6,118 bases of DNA from Pseudomonadota bacterium. GTDB taxonomy: Bacteria; Pseudomonadota; Gammaproteobacteria; Xanthomonadales; Xanthomonadaceae. This document shows positions 1 to 6,118 of the stretch, in pieces. The DNA is taken from positions 1-6,118 of the forward strand of contig JAEXAG010000138.1 of assembly GCA_023394655.1 (NCBI GenBank), in the 5' to 3' direction. Both the position numbers and the translations under genes were made by a program. The notes under the pieces were generated by a model that did no database searches, was not told where the DNA came from, and saw nothing but the letters and a program-made list of their open reading frames with translations. The number at the start of each line of letters is the position of its first letter. Within the stretch, counting starts at the first letter, position 1.

Positions 1-2198
1 TCGGATTCCAGCAACTTCGCGGCATCGCCGAGGATCGCCGCGGCCTCGCGCAGGAACGGATCCGGCACCTTCTCCGCCAGCTTGTCGCGCTCGGCCTCGC
101 GCGCCACGTCGCGCTCGATCCGCTGCAGGCCGTCGTCCAGGCCGTCATCGGCCAGCGGGTCCGCGGCCAGGCCCAGGCGCTGGCGTTCGGCCACGCGGAA
201 GCGGCGCTTGGCATCATCCTTCTCGCGCTCGGCGCGGCGCTCGGCGATGTTCAGCACCACCCACTTCTTCTCGCGCAGGGCGCGGAACTCCGCCGCATCC
301 TCCACCCGCCACTGGTATTCCACGTCGCCGATGACACGCGCCTCGTGCCGGCGCGAAAGCTCCGGCAACAGGCCGGCGAACTCGCCGTAGGTGGCGTGCG
401 GGACGGCATCGATGCGCGAGAACGGCAGCGCGTTGTCGAACGTGCTCTCCCCGTACTCGGCCGGGTCCAGCGTCGCCGGGAAGGCGATGTCCGGGCTGAC
501 GCCGTGGTTCTGCGTGCTGCGGCCGCTGGGCAGGAAGAACTGCGAGACGGTCATCTTGACGTCGCCGTACTGGCTGCCCTGGCGATTGGCCACGATGCGG
601 TCCAGCCCGACCATCGCCTGCACCGTGCCCTTGCCGAAGCTGGTTTCGCCGATCAGGATGCCGCGGCCGTAATCCTGCAGCGCGCCGGCGACGATCTCCG
701 CCGCCGAGGCCGAGGCGCGGTTGATCATCACCGCCAACGGGCCGTCCCAGTCCACGCCGGGATCGCGATCGGAGCGCACGCCGATGCGGCCGCCCGCCTG
801 ACGCTCCTGCACCACCGGGCCCTGCTCGATGAACAGCCCGGTGACGCGCACCGCTTCGTCCAGCGAGCCGCCGCCGTTGTTGCGCATGTCGAGGATCACG
901 CCATCCACCTTGTCCTCGCGGAAACCGGCCAGCAGGTCGGCGACATCGCGCGATGCCGAGGCACCCTCGCCATCGCGCGCGCGGCGGGCGCGGAAATCCT
1001 CGTAGAACGAAGGCAGCTTGATCACGCCGATGCGGCGGCCCTTCGCCGTGCCTTCGCCCGGCAGCTGGATCACTTCGCCCTTGGCCTTGGCATCGGCCAG
1101 CACCACCTTGTCGCGGGTGATCTGGATGCGGTTGGGCTTGCCTTCCAGCGCGGCCTCGGCCGGCAGCACGTCCAGCCGCACCACGGTGCCCTTCGGGCCC
1201 TTGATCCTGGCCACCACGTCGTCCAGGCGCCAGCCGACGACATCCTCCATCGCGCCCTTGTCGCCCTGCCCGACCGCCACGATGCGATCGCCCGGCTTCA
1301 GGCGCTGGTCGCGCGCGGCAGGACCGCCCGGAATCACCTCCATGATGGTGACCACGTCGTCGCGCTTCTGCAGCTGCGCGCCGATGCCTTCGAGCGAAAG
1401 CGACATCTGCTCGTTGAAACGCTCGGCCGAACGCGGATTGAAGTAACTGGTGTGCGGATCGATCGAGCCGGTGTAGGCATTGAGCGCGATCTGGAAGATG
1501 TCCTCGGCCTTCAGGTCGCCGATGTTCTTCACCATGTTCTCGTAGCGCTTGTCGAGCGTATTGCGGATCTCGTCGGGCTTGCGGCCGGCCAGTTCCAGCC
1601 GCAGCCAGTCGTAGCGCACGGACTGGCGCCATTGCGCGTCGAGCGTGGCGGCATCGCCCCAGGGCACGTCCTTGCGGTCGTACTCGAAGCGGTCCTCGCC
1701 GGTGAAATCGAAGATGTCCTGCCGCAGCATCGCGCGCGCTTGGTCGGAACGCGCCTGCACGCGCTGGCGATAGACATCGAACACGCCATAGACGGGGTCG
1801 AAATCGCCGCCGCGCACGGCATCCGACATCAGCCGCGCGCCGTCACCGAATCCGGCCACGTCCTGCGCGGTGAAATACATTCGCGCCGGGTCCAGCGATT
1901 CCAGATAGCGCTTCCAGACTTCCGCCGCCAGCGAGGCATCCATCGCCCGCGGGCGATAGGCGTACTGGCTGCGCGAAAGCAATCCATGCACCACTTCCGC
2001 GGTTTCCTGCTGTTCGCGGGTGGTGGCGAAAGGCGCCGCGACCGGCCGCGAAGGCAGGGCCGGCGTCACGCTGGCGGGCACGTCCACCGGTACCGCCTGC
2101 GGCGCTTCCCCGCGCGCCGGCAATGGCCCGTCGGCCATTGCGAGCAGCGAGATCGGGGCGGCCAGGGCCAAGGCGAGCAGGGTGTGGCGTAGCTTCAT
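1..2198 (-). CDS. prc: Tail-specific (C-terminal processing) protease Prc, 3' end cut by window edge
   Basis: This is a periplasmic serine protease of family S41A. It degrades or trims proteins from their C-termini; in E. coli its substrates include PBP3 and the endopeptidase MepS. The window holds 732 codons, starting at an ATG at 2198. Residues 1-22 form a signal peptide, with likely cleavage after LAMA. A helical N-terminal TSP domain (about 50-255) is followed by a PDZ domain starting near EGIG (270-273) and running to about 355. The S41 core carries DMRNNGGG (437-444). The catalytic serine is S498 in SASAAE and the lysine is K523 in GKGTVQ. Their 25-residue spacing equals S430/K455 of E. 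coli Prc, and D509 matches its D441. From about 580 onward the C-terminal DUF3340 domain begins (FDNALP). The last visible residues align close to the end of E. coli Prc, so probably only a few to some tens of codons are missing. It follows lipA on the same strand after 161 bases, so it may have its own promoter. Confidence 0.96.
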   Translation of the reverse strand, partial: MKLRHTLLALALAAPISLLAMADGPLPARGEAPQAVPVDVPASVTPALPSRPVAAPFATTREQQETAEVVHGLLSRSQYAYRPRAMDASLAAEVWKRYLESLDPARMYFTAQDVAGFGDGARLMSDAVRGGDFDPVYGVFDVYRQRVQARSDQARAMLRQDIFDFTGEDRFEYDRKDVPWGDAATLDAQWRQSVRYDWLRLELAGRKPDEIRNTLDKRYENMVKNIGDLKAEDIFQIALNAYTGSIDPHTSYFNPRSAERFNEQMSLSLEGIGAQLQKRDDVVTIMEVIPGGPAARDQRLKPGDRIVAVGQGDKGAMEDVVGWRLDDVVARIKGPKGTVVRLDVLPAEAALEGKPNRIQITRDKVVLADAKAKGEVIQLPGEGTAKGRRIGVIKLPSFYEDFRARRARDGEGASASRDVADLLAGFREDKVDGVILDMRNNGGGSLDEAVRVTGLFIEQGPVVQERQAGGRIGVRSDRDPGVDWDGPLAVMINRASASAAEIVAGALQDYGRGILIGETSFGKGTVQAMVGLDRIVANRQGSQYGDVKMTVSQFFLPSGRSTQNHGVSPDIAFPATLDPAEYGESTFDNALPFSRIDAVPHATYGEFAGLLPELSRRHEARVIGDVEYQWRVEDAAEFRALREKKWVVLNIAERRAEREKDDAKRRFRVAERQRLGLAADPLADDGLDDGLQRIERDVAREAERDKLAEKVPDPFLREAAAILGDAAKLLES

Positions 2199-2359
2199 GG
2201 ATCACTCGTCGGAACGTGGGGGTGGCGATCCGCCGCGCGGACCGTACCTGATGGGACAACGACAGCCTGCGGGAAGTTGCATCGGCGTGCCGGCCACCGG
2301 TTCCGGCAGGTTATCCGCGGCCGCGGCGTCGAAGGTGAATGGCCGACATCGCGCACCGA
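2199..2359 (-). other. lipA-prc intergenic region
   Basis: This 161-base non-coding gap separates lipA from prc. It is the longest gap in the window and the likeliest place for a prc promoter or a lipA terminator. I could not identify either with confidence. On the minus strand a GATAAC hexamer occurs near 2310-2315, but it has no -35 box at a suitable distance. GC-rich inverted repeats are present: tgccgg (2288-2293) pairs with ccggca (2303-2308), and a 12-base palindrome lies at 2315-2326. Neither is followed by a T-run on the minus strand, so neither is a standard intrinsic terminator. Just before the prc ATG, GAGTG is the only Shine-Dalgarno-like stretch. Confidence 0.5.
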
Positions 2360-3358
2360 TCAGCCGACGACGCCGGCTTCCTTGGCGGAGCGGTCGGCGT
2401 GGTAGCTGGAGCGCACCATCGGCCCGGAGGCGACGTGCTGGAAGCCCAGCCCGTAGCCGAATTCCTCCAGGTGGCGGAATTCCTCGGGCGTCCAGTAGCG
2501 CAGCAGCGGATGATGCGCCGGCGAGGGCTGCAGGTACTGGCCGATGGTCACCATCTCGACATCGTGCGCGCGCAAGTCGCGCAGGGTGTCCTCCACCTGC
2601 GCCATGGTTTCGCCCAGTCCGAGCATCACCCCGGACTTGGTGGCGACATCGGGATGCTGCGCCTTGAATCTCCGCAGCAGGGTCAGCGACCACGCGTAAT
2701 CGGCGCCGGGGCGCACGTTGCGGTAGAGCTGGGGCACGGTCTCGATATTGTGGTTGAAGACGTCCGGCGGGGCTTCCGCCAGGATCTCCAGCGCGCGCTC
2801 CATCCGGCCCTTGCCGCGGAAATCGGGGGTCAGGATCTCCACCTTGATGCCCGGCACCGCCGCGCGCGTCTCGCGGATGCAATCGACGAAGTGCTGCGCT
2901 CCGCCATCGCGCAGGTCGTCGCGGTCCACGCTGGTGATGACCACGTACTTGAGGCGCATGTCGGCGATGGTCTGCGCCAACCGGCGCGGCTCGTCGGCAT
3001 CCAGCGGCTTCGGCCGGCCGTGGGCGACATCGCAGAAGCTGCAGCGCCGCGTGCAGACATCGCCCATGATCATGAACGTGGCCGTGCCGTGGCTGAAGCA
3101 CTCGTGGATGTTCGGGCAGGAGGCATCCTCGCAGACGGTGACCAACCGGTTGGCGCGCAGCTTGGACTTGAGCTGCTGCACGGCGTTGCCGGCGGGGATG
3201 CGCACCCGGATCCAGCTCGGCTTGCGCAGCACGGGCGCGTCCTCGAAAGTCACCGGCGAGCGGGCGATCTTGTCGCCGGCCAGTTGCTTGGCGCCGGGCT
3301 CGAGCCCGGCCGGGGCGTCCTCGACGACCGAAAGCGGAATGTGGCGGGGTGCGTTCAT
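2360..3358 (-). CDS. lipA: Lipoyl synthase LipA
   Basis: This cytoplasmic radical-SAM enzyme inserts two sulfur atoms at C6 and C8 of the protein-bound octanoyl group, completing lipoate on the E2 subunits and on GcvH. The protein has 332 residues, a normal family length. The auxiliary 4Fe-4S cluster, which is the sulfur donor, is bound by C76, C81 and C87 (CEDASC...C). The radical-SAM cluster is bound by C102, C106 and C109 (CTRRCSFC). The C-terminal RSSYHA motif at 316-321 supplies the serine ligand of the auxiliary cluster. Other family landmarks are ITSVDRDDL, LTPDFRGK, FNHNIETV and IGQYLQP. The ATG at 3358 is chosen because the 75 residues before the first cysteine resemble the N-terminus of xanthomonad LipA. 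It lies 24 bases after lipB, which makes the substrate for this step. No strong ribosome-binding site is seen, but an extended -10-like element ends six bases before the ATG. Confidence 0.98.
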   Translation of the reverse strand: MNAPRHIPLSVVEDAPAGLEPGAKQLAGDKIARSPVTFEDAPVLRKPSWIRVRIPAGNAVQQLKSKLRANRLVTVCEDASCPNIHECFSHGTATFMIMGDVCTRRCSFCDVAHGRPKPLDADEPRRLAQTIADMRLKYVVITSVDRDDLRDGGAQHFVDCIRETRAAVPGIKVEILTPDFRGKGRMERALEILAEAPPDVFNHNIETVPQLYRNVRPGADYAWSLTLLRRFKAQHPDVATKSGVMLGLGETMAQVEDTLRDLRAHDVEMVTIGQYLQPSPAHHPLLRYWTPEEFRHLEEFGYGLGFQHVASGPMVRSSYHADRSAKEAGVVG

Positions 3359-3373
3359 GCCCGGATTATCGCA
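3359..3373 (-). promoter_or_regulatory. Possible extended -10 promoter element giving a leaderless lipA transcript
   Basis: In the short lipB-lipA gap the minus strand reads TGC followed by GATAAT (hexamer 3365-3370). This fits the extended -10 form TGn-TATAAT with one mismatch. Six bases separate the hexamer from the lipA ATG, which would put the expected +1 on the A of the start codon. No -35 box is recognisable at 16-18 bases, as is common for extended -10 promoters. A chance match in a short gap is possible, and lipA may simply be read from the upstream operon promoter. Confidence 0.25.
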
Positions 3374-3382
3374 CCCCGCGGC

Positions 3383-4078
3383 TCAGGCCGCCGCCCGGCG
3401 CGAGGCGGCCAGGGCGGCCAGGTCCGGGGCCGGCGCAGGGGTCGGCGCCAGGCCGAACTGCCGGGCGAGTTCCGCCAGCAGCACCGGCTTCACCGGGTCC
3501 ATTCCGCCGGGGCCGCCGAGGTCGCACATCGACACCACTTCCATGCCGGCATAACCGCAGGGATTGATGCGGCGGAACGGCTCGAGATCCATGGCGATGT
3601 TGAAGGCCAGCCCGTGGAAGCTGCAGCCGCGCCGCACGCGGATGCCGAGCGCGGCGATCTTGGCGCCATCGACGTACACGCCCGGCGCGCCTTCCAGACG
3701 GCGCGCGCCGATGTTCCATTCGCCCAGGGTGTCGATGATCGCCTGCTCGATGCGGCAGACGTATTCGCGCACGCCGATGCCCAGCCGCTTCAGGTCCAGC
3801 AGCGGGTACACCACGATCTGGCCGGGGCCGTGATAGGTCACCTGGCCGCCGCGATCGACGTGGATGACCGGGATGTCGCCCGGCATCAGCACGTGCTCCT
3901 CGCGGCCGGCCTGCCCCAGCGTGAACACCGGGTCATGCTCCACGAACCAGAGTTCGTCGGTGGTGTCGGCATCGCGGGCATCGGTGAACCCCTGCATCGC
4001 GCGCCAGACCGGCTCGTAGGCCTGGCGGCCGAGATCGCGCACCTGCGCCGGGCGTGGCGATCCGCTCAAATCGTCCAC
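3383..4078 (-). CDS. lipB: Octanoyl-[acyl carrier protein]:protein octanoyltransferase LipB
   Basis: LipB transfers octanoate from acyl carrier protein to the lysine of lipoyl domains in the cytoplasm, the first step of de novo lipoate synthesis; LipA downstream completes it. The protein has 231 residues. The acyl-thioester nucleophile is C174 in RINPCGYAG and the catalytic lysine is K140 in GAKIAALG. Their 34-residue spacing equals K135/C169 of E. coli LipB. DRGGQVTYHGPGQ (75-87) and RRGCSFHG (149-156) are also conserved. The start is a GTG at 4078, overlapping the end of the DUF493 gene by 13 bases, which suggests translational coupling. No ATG is available near the expected N-terminus, and the GTG places VRDLG close to where E. 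coli LipB has VRQLG. The last 20 or so residues are a low-complexity Ala/Pro-rich tail (from about 211) beyond the conserved fold. Confidence 0.97.
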   Translation of the reverse strand: MDDLSGSPRPAQVRDLGRQAYEPVWRAMQGFTDARDADTTDELWFVEHDPVFTLGQAGREEHVLMPGDIPVIHVDRGGQVTYHGPGQIVVYPLLDLKRLGIGVREYVCRIEQAIIDTLGEWNIGARRLEGAPGVYVDGAKIAALGIRVRRGCSFHGLAFNIAMDLEPFRRINPCGYAGMEVVSMCDLGGPGGMDPVKPVLLAELARQFGLAPTPAPAPDLAALAASRRAAA

Positions 4079-4344
4079 TTCACGCCCGGATGCGCGCGCA
4101 CCGCCTCGTGGGCGGTTTCGTATTCGTCGCGGCTGGCGGCCTCGAAGCTCAGTTTCACGGAAACGAAGCGGCCGCCCGAGGAATCACGCACGCTCAGGCT
4201 TTCATGCAGCACGGTGATCCCGGCCTGCTCCAGCAGCCGCGGGATGTCGTCCTGCAATCCGGCATCGGCCGGACCCATGACCGAGATTTCGAAAACGCCG
4301 GGGAACTGGAAGCCGTGCTCGGGATTGTCGGATTTGATTTCCAT
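4066..4344 (-). CDS. ybeD: DUF493 (YbeD-like) protein
   Basis: This small cytoplasmic protein of 92 residues belongs to the DUF493/YbeD family, whose E. coli member has 87 residues and an ACT-like ferredoxin fold. Its biochemical role is not established. Recognisable parts are HGFQFPGVFEISVMG at the N-terminus, a central VSVKLSF strand after SSGGRF, and the C-terminal HPGVKWTI. Its position between the carboxypeptidase gene and lipB is conserved in gammaproteobacteria and is strong support for the call. I chose the ATG at 4344. An in-frame TTG at 4374 would add ten residues, but it lies inside a perfect hairpin and the added residues do not resemble the family. The chosen ATG has no properly spaced ribosome-binding site: GGGA abuts the start codon. 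A CATAAT hexamer ends six bases upstream. The stop overlaps the lipB GTG start region. Confidence 0.92.
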   Translation of the reverse strand: MEIKSDNPEHGFQFPGVFEISVMGPADAGLQDDIPRLLEQAGITVLHESLSVRDSSGGRFVSVKLSFEAASRDEYETAHEAVRAHPGVKWTI

Positions 4345-4350
4345 TCCCGC

Positions 4351-4379
4351 ATTATGGGGTTGCCGGGCGGGCAACCCAA
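4351..4379 (-). promoter_or_regulatory. Possible promoter for ybeD-lipB-lipA giving a leaderless ybeD transcript
   Basis: On the minus strand TTGGGT (4374-4379) and CATAAT (4351-4356) are separated by 17 bases. The -10 box matches TATAAT at five of six positions; the -35 box matches TTGACA only at TTG. A six-base discriminator (GCGGGA) follows, so the expected +1 falls on the A of the ATG at 4344. The 8-bp hairpin occupies the spacer and overlaps the -35 box. The weak -35 box keeps confidence low. Confidence 0.3.
4357..4377 (-). repeat. Perfect 8-bp inverted repeat (hairpin) between dacC and ybeD
   Basis: Arms gggttgcc (4357-4364) and ggcaaccc (4370-4377) are exact reverse complements around a five-base loop. 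The repeat lies in the 63-base gap between the dacC stop and the ybeD ATG. No T-run follows it on either strand, so it is not a standard rho-independent terminator. It could be a rho-assisted or 3'-end stabilising structure for dacC, an attenuating or protein-binding site ahead of ybeD, or simply GC-rich chance. The perfect match with A/T-containing arms makes it the best-formed structure in the gaps. Confidence 0.6.
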
Positions 4380-4407
4380 GCCGTGCCCGCGGGCCGGGCG
4401 GCGGGGT

Positions 4408-5628
4408 TCAGATCGAAGCCCACCACATGCGGATTTCGTGCCACAGGCGCTTGAAGAAACCGCCCTCATCCACCGCTTCCAGCGCCACCAGCGGCGCGCT
4501 GGCGATCTCCTTGCCGTCCAGCACCACCTTGACGGTGCCGATCACCTGGCCCTTTTCGATCGGTGCCGAAAGCGTCTTCGGCACGTCCATACTGGAGGAC
4601 ATCTGCGGATAGCGGCCGCGCGGCAGGCTGACGATCAGGGGCTGTTCCACGCCGAGCTTCACTTCATCCACCTGCCCCTTCCACACTTTCTGGGTGGCGA
4701 TCTGCTTGCCGGCTTCGTACAGGCGGTGGCTTTCGTGGAAGCGGAAGCCCCAGTTGAGCAGGGCCTGCGAATCGACCGCGCGCTGCTCCTCGCCGGAGCC
4801 GCCGAGGATCACGCTGACCAGGCGCTGGTCGCCGCGCTTGGCCGAGGCCAGCAGGCAGTAGCCGGCGCTGGAGGTGTGGCCGGTCTTGATGCCGTCCACG
4901 GAGTTGTCGCGCCACAACAGCAGGTTGCGGTTGGGCTGGGTGATCGGCCCGACGGTGAACTCCTTCAGGCTGTTGAAGGCATAGGCTTCCGGGAAATCGC
5001 GGGCCAGTGCGCGGCCGAGCAAGGCCAGGTCGCGGGCGCTGGAGTGGTGGCCCGGCTCGGGCAGGCCGGTGGCGTTCTTGAAGTGCGTGTTCTTCATGCC
5101 CAGCTGACGTGCATAGCCGTTCATCAGCGTGGCGAAGGCTTCCTCGCTGCCGGCGACATGCTCGGCCAGCGCGATGGCGGCATCGTTGCCGGACTGCACC
5201 ACCATCCCCTTTTCCATCTCCAGCAGCGGCGCGGTCTTGTTCACCTCGAACCCGCTGTAACTGCCGTCGGTGCCGGCCCCGCCCTTGCGCCAGGCGTTCT
5301 CGGTCATCATCACCGGCTCGTCGGCCTTCAGGTTGCCCTTGGCCATTTCGGCGGCGATGACGTAGCTGGTCATCACCTTGGTGATGCTGGCGGGTTCGAG
5401 CTGCGCGTCGATGTTCTCGCCGGCCAGCACTTCACCGCTGGCGGCATCCATCACCAGCCACGCCTTGGCGACGCGCGGTGCCGGTGCCGGCGGGATCGGA
5501 AGCGCGCCGCTGGCCACCGCGGCGGGCGGGGCGGCGGGCGCCTGCGTCTGGGCGACGGCCAGGCCGATGAAGGCGGTGGCGAGGGCGGCCGGGGCCAGGG
5601 CGAGAGCGATGGAACGGATCGGATTCAT
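4408..5628 (-). CDS. dacC: D-alanyl-D-alanine carboxypeptidase, PBP5/6 family (DacC)
   Basis: This low-molecular-weight penicillin-binding protein removes the terminal D-alanine from peptidoglycan pentapeptides on the periplasmic face of the inner membrane. It has 406 residues. A signal peptide (1-26, cleavage after AVA) is followed by an Ala/Pro-rich linker to about residue 52. The peptidase S11 domain carries all three active-site motifs: S81-I-T-K84, S146-G-N148 and K248-T-G250. A PBP5-type C-terminal beta domain follows from about 300. The last residues (FFKRLWHEIRMWW) form the amphipathic helix that anchors this family to the membrane. The ATG at 5628 is chosen because it opens the signal peptide; the frame stays open further upstream without a signal sequence. 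The gene lies 52 bases after the SPOR-protein gene. It is called dacC in Pseudomonas and dacA in E. coli at the same position. Confidence 0.96.
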   Translation of the reverse strand: MNPIRSIALALAPAALATAFIGLAVAQTQAPAAPPAAVASGALPIPPAPAPRVAKAWLVMDAASGEVLAGENIDAQLEPASITKVMTSYVIAAEMAKGNLKADEPVMMTENAWRKGGAGTDGSYSGFEVNKTAPLLEMEKGMVVQSGNDAAIALAEHVAGSEEAFATLMNGYARQLGMKNTHFKNATGLPEPGHHSSARDLALLGRALARDFPEAYAFNSLKEFTVGPITQPNRNLLLWRDNSVDGIKTGHTSSAGYCLLASAKRGDQRLVSVILGGSGEEQRAVDSQALLNWGFRFHESHRLYEAGKQIATQKVWKGQVDEVKLGVEQPLIVSLPRGRYPQMSSSMDVPKTLSAPIEKGQVIGTVKVVLDGKEIASAPLVALEAVDEGGFFKRLWHEIRMWWASI

Positions 5629-5680
5629 TTCGGCACGACTTCGGGCTGCGGGGGCAGCGGCAAGAGGGAAAGACGGGAAC

Positions 5681-6118
5681 TCATCGACGGACGAGGGCCG
5701 GCGGGCCGAAGCCCAGGCCGGCGATGCGGGTGGCCAGCGAGGGCGCGGCGTGTTCGGCCAGCGGCCCGACGCGGAGGCGCCAGATGCGGCGGCCATCGAC
5801 CACCGCGTCCAGCAGGCGGGCATCCTGGACGCCGGCGTTGCGCAGCAGGCCCAGCGCGCGCTGGGCGTTCTCGGCACTGGCGAAGCTGGCCACCTGCAGC
5901 TCGACGCCACCGGCGCTTACGGGCGCGGCCGGCGCGGCAGCGATCGGCGTCACGGGGGCGGCGGATGCCTGCGGCGCGGGCGCGGCGGCAGCGGCGTTGA
6001 ATTCGGGATCCGGCTTGCCCGGCACGCCGGTGGCGATGCGCACGCGGCGGGCGCGCATCCAGGCATCGAACTCGTCGGCGGTCATCGCGCGGCCATCGGC
6101 GCGCATGTCGAAGCGATA
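5681..6118 (-). CDS. SPOR-domain protein, C-terminal part, probable RlpA (5' end beyond window)
   Basis: The visible 145 codons are the C-terminal part of a protein that enters at the right edge. From about 5905 down to the stop lies a SPOR domain, which binds denuded glycan strands at division septa. Its signs are the opening VELQVASFASAENAQRAL and the later WRLRVGPLAEH, the usual two strand segments around a helix. It is preceded by an Ala/Pro-rich linker and by an unfamiliar segment containing MTADEFDAWMRARRVR. The position directly upstream of dacC matches rlpA in Escherichia and Pseudomonas, and RlpA proteins end in a SPOR domain, so RlpA, a septal lytic transglycosylase, is the best inference. 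The diagnostic double-psi beta-barrel domain would lie outside the window, so another SPOR protein cannot be excluded. The methionine at 6106 is internal, because the frame is open to the edge. Confidence 0.85.
   Translation of the reverse strand, partial: YRFDMRADGRAMTADEFDAWMRARRVRIATGVPGKPDPEFNAAAAAPAPQASAAPVTPIAAAPAAPVSAGGVELQVASFASAENAQRALGLLRNAGVQDARLLDAVVDGRRIWRLRVGPLAEHAAPSLATRIAGLGFGPPALVRR

Noticed and set aside
214..1632. 472-codon open frame on the minus strand inside prc
   Set aside because: It is an out-of-frame shadow of prc. The translation is Arg/Gly/Ala-rich, whereas the true frame encodes the conserved S41 motifs without interruption.
345..2192. 615-codon open frame on the plus strand
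   Set aside because: It lies wholly opposite prc, which has the full TSP-PDZ-S41-DUF3340 architecture with catalytic residues. The translation is Arg/His/Ala/Val-rich with no recognisable domain. High GC at third codon positions removes stops from the opposite strand.
2288..2326. Inverted repeats in the lipA-prc gap as a terminator
   Set aside because: The 6-bp stem with a nine-base loop and the 12-base CG palindrome are expected in such GC-rich DNA, and neither is followed by a T-run on the minus strand.
4345..4374. TTG-started N-terminal extension of the DUF493 protein
   Set aside because: It adds ten residues that do not match the family, lies in the hairpin, and has no ribosome-binding site. 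The ATG at 4344 gives the usual family length.
2339..4612. 757-codon open frame on the plus strand
   Set aside because: It spans lipA, lipB, ybeD and the end of dacC in antisense, crossing several gene boundaries, and its His/Ala/Asp-rich translation fits no known family. It is a composition artefact.
5629..5680. Gap between the SPOR gene and dacC as a promoter
   Set aside because: No -10 or -35 pair and no hairpin were found. Read-through from upstream is the simpler explanation.
4054..6000. 648-codon open frame on the plus strand
   Set aside because: It is antisense to ybeD, dacC and the SPOR gene, with low-complexity Arg/Gly-rich ends and no family signature.

Overview
The window is GC-rich, and every supported gene lies on the minus strand, so transcription runs from the right edge to the left edge. 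LipA, LipB, the DUF493 protein and the tail-specific protease all read as gammaproteobacterial. LipA and the short DUF493 protein look most like their Xanthomonadaceae/Lysobacteraceae relatives (Xanthomonas, Stenotrophomonas, Lysobacter, Luteimonas). That placement is judged from remembered family sequences, not from a search. It is a chromosomal housekeeping region. I see no mobile element, CRISPR array, tRNA, rRNA or riboswitch.

Layout in transcription order: (1) the C-terminal part of a SPOR-domain protein, probably the peptidoglycan lytic transglycosylase RlpA, cut by the right edge; (2) a complete D-alanyl-D-alanine carboxypeptidase of the PBP5/6 family (dacC); (3) a small DUF493/YbeD protein; (4) lipB, octanoyltransferase; (5) lipA, lipoyl synthase; (6) a 161-base gap; (7) prc, the periplasmic tail-specific protease, whose last few codons are cut by the left edge. 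The order rlpA-dacA/C-ybeD-lipB-lipA is the classic gammaproteobacterial arrangement known from Escherichia and Pseudomonas. Here prc follows lipA on the same strand.

Two functions are interleaved. RlpA, DacC and Prc act in the periplasm on septal and lateral peptidoglycan or on the enzymes that remodel it. LipB and LipA act in the cytoplasm: LipB moves octanoate from acyl carrier protein to lipoyl domains, and LipA inserts the two sulfurs. The DUF493 protein lies between the two groups and its role is unknown.

No new system is evident. The most useful non-coding observation is that the start codons of the DUF493 gene and lipA both sit exactly six bases after an ATAAT-containing -10-like hexamer, with nearly identical intervening bases. 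This suggests internal promoters that would give leaderless transcripts. A perfect 8-bp hairpin fills the spacer of the first of these. Three very long plus-strand open frames that cover much of the window are antisense shadows of the real genes.
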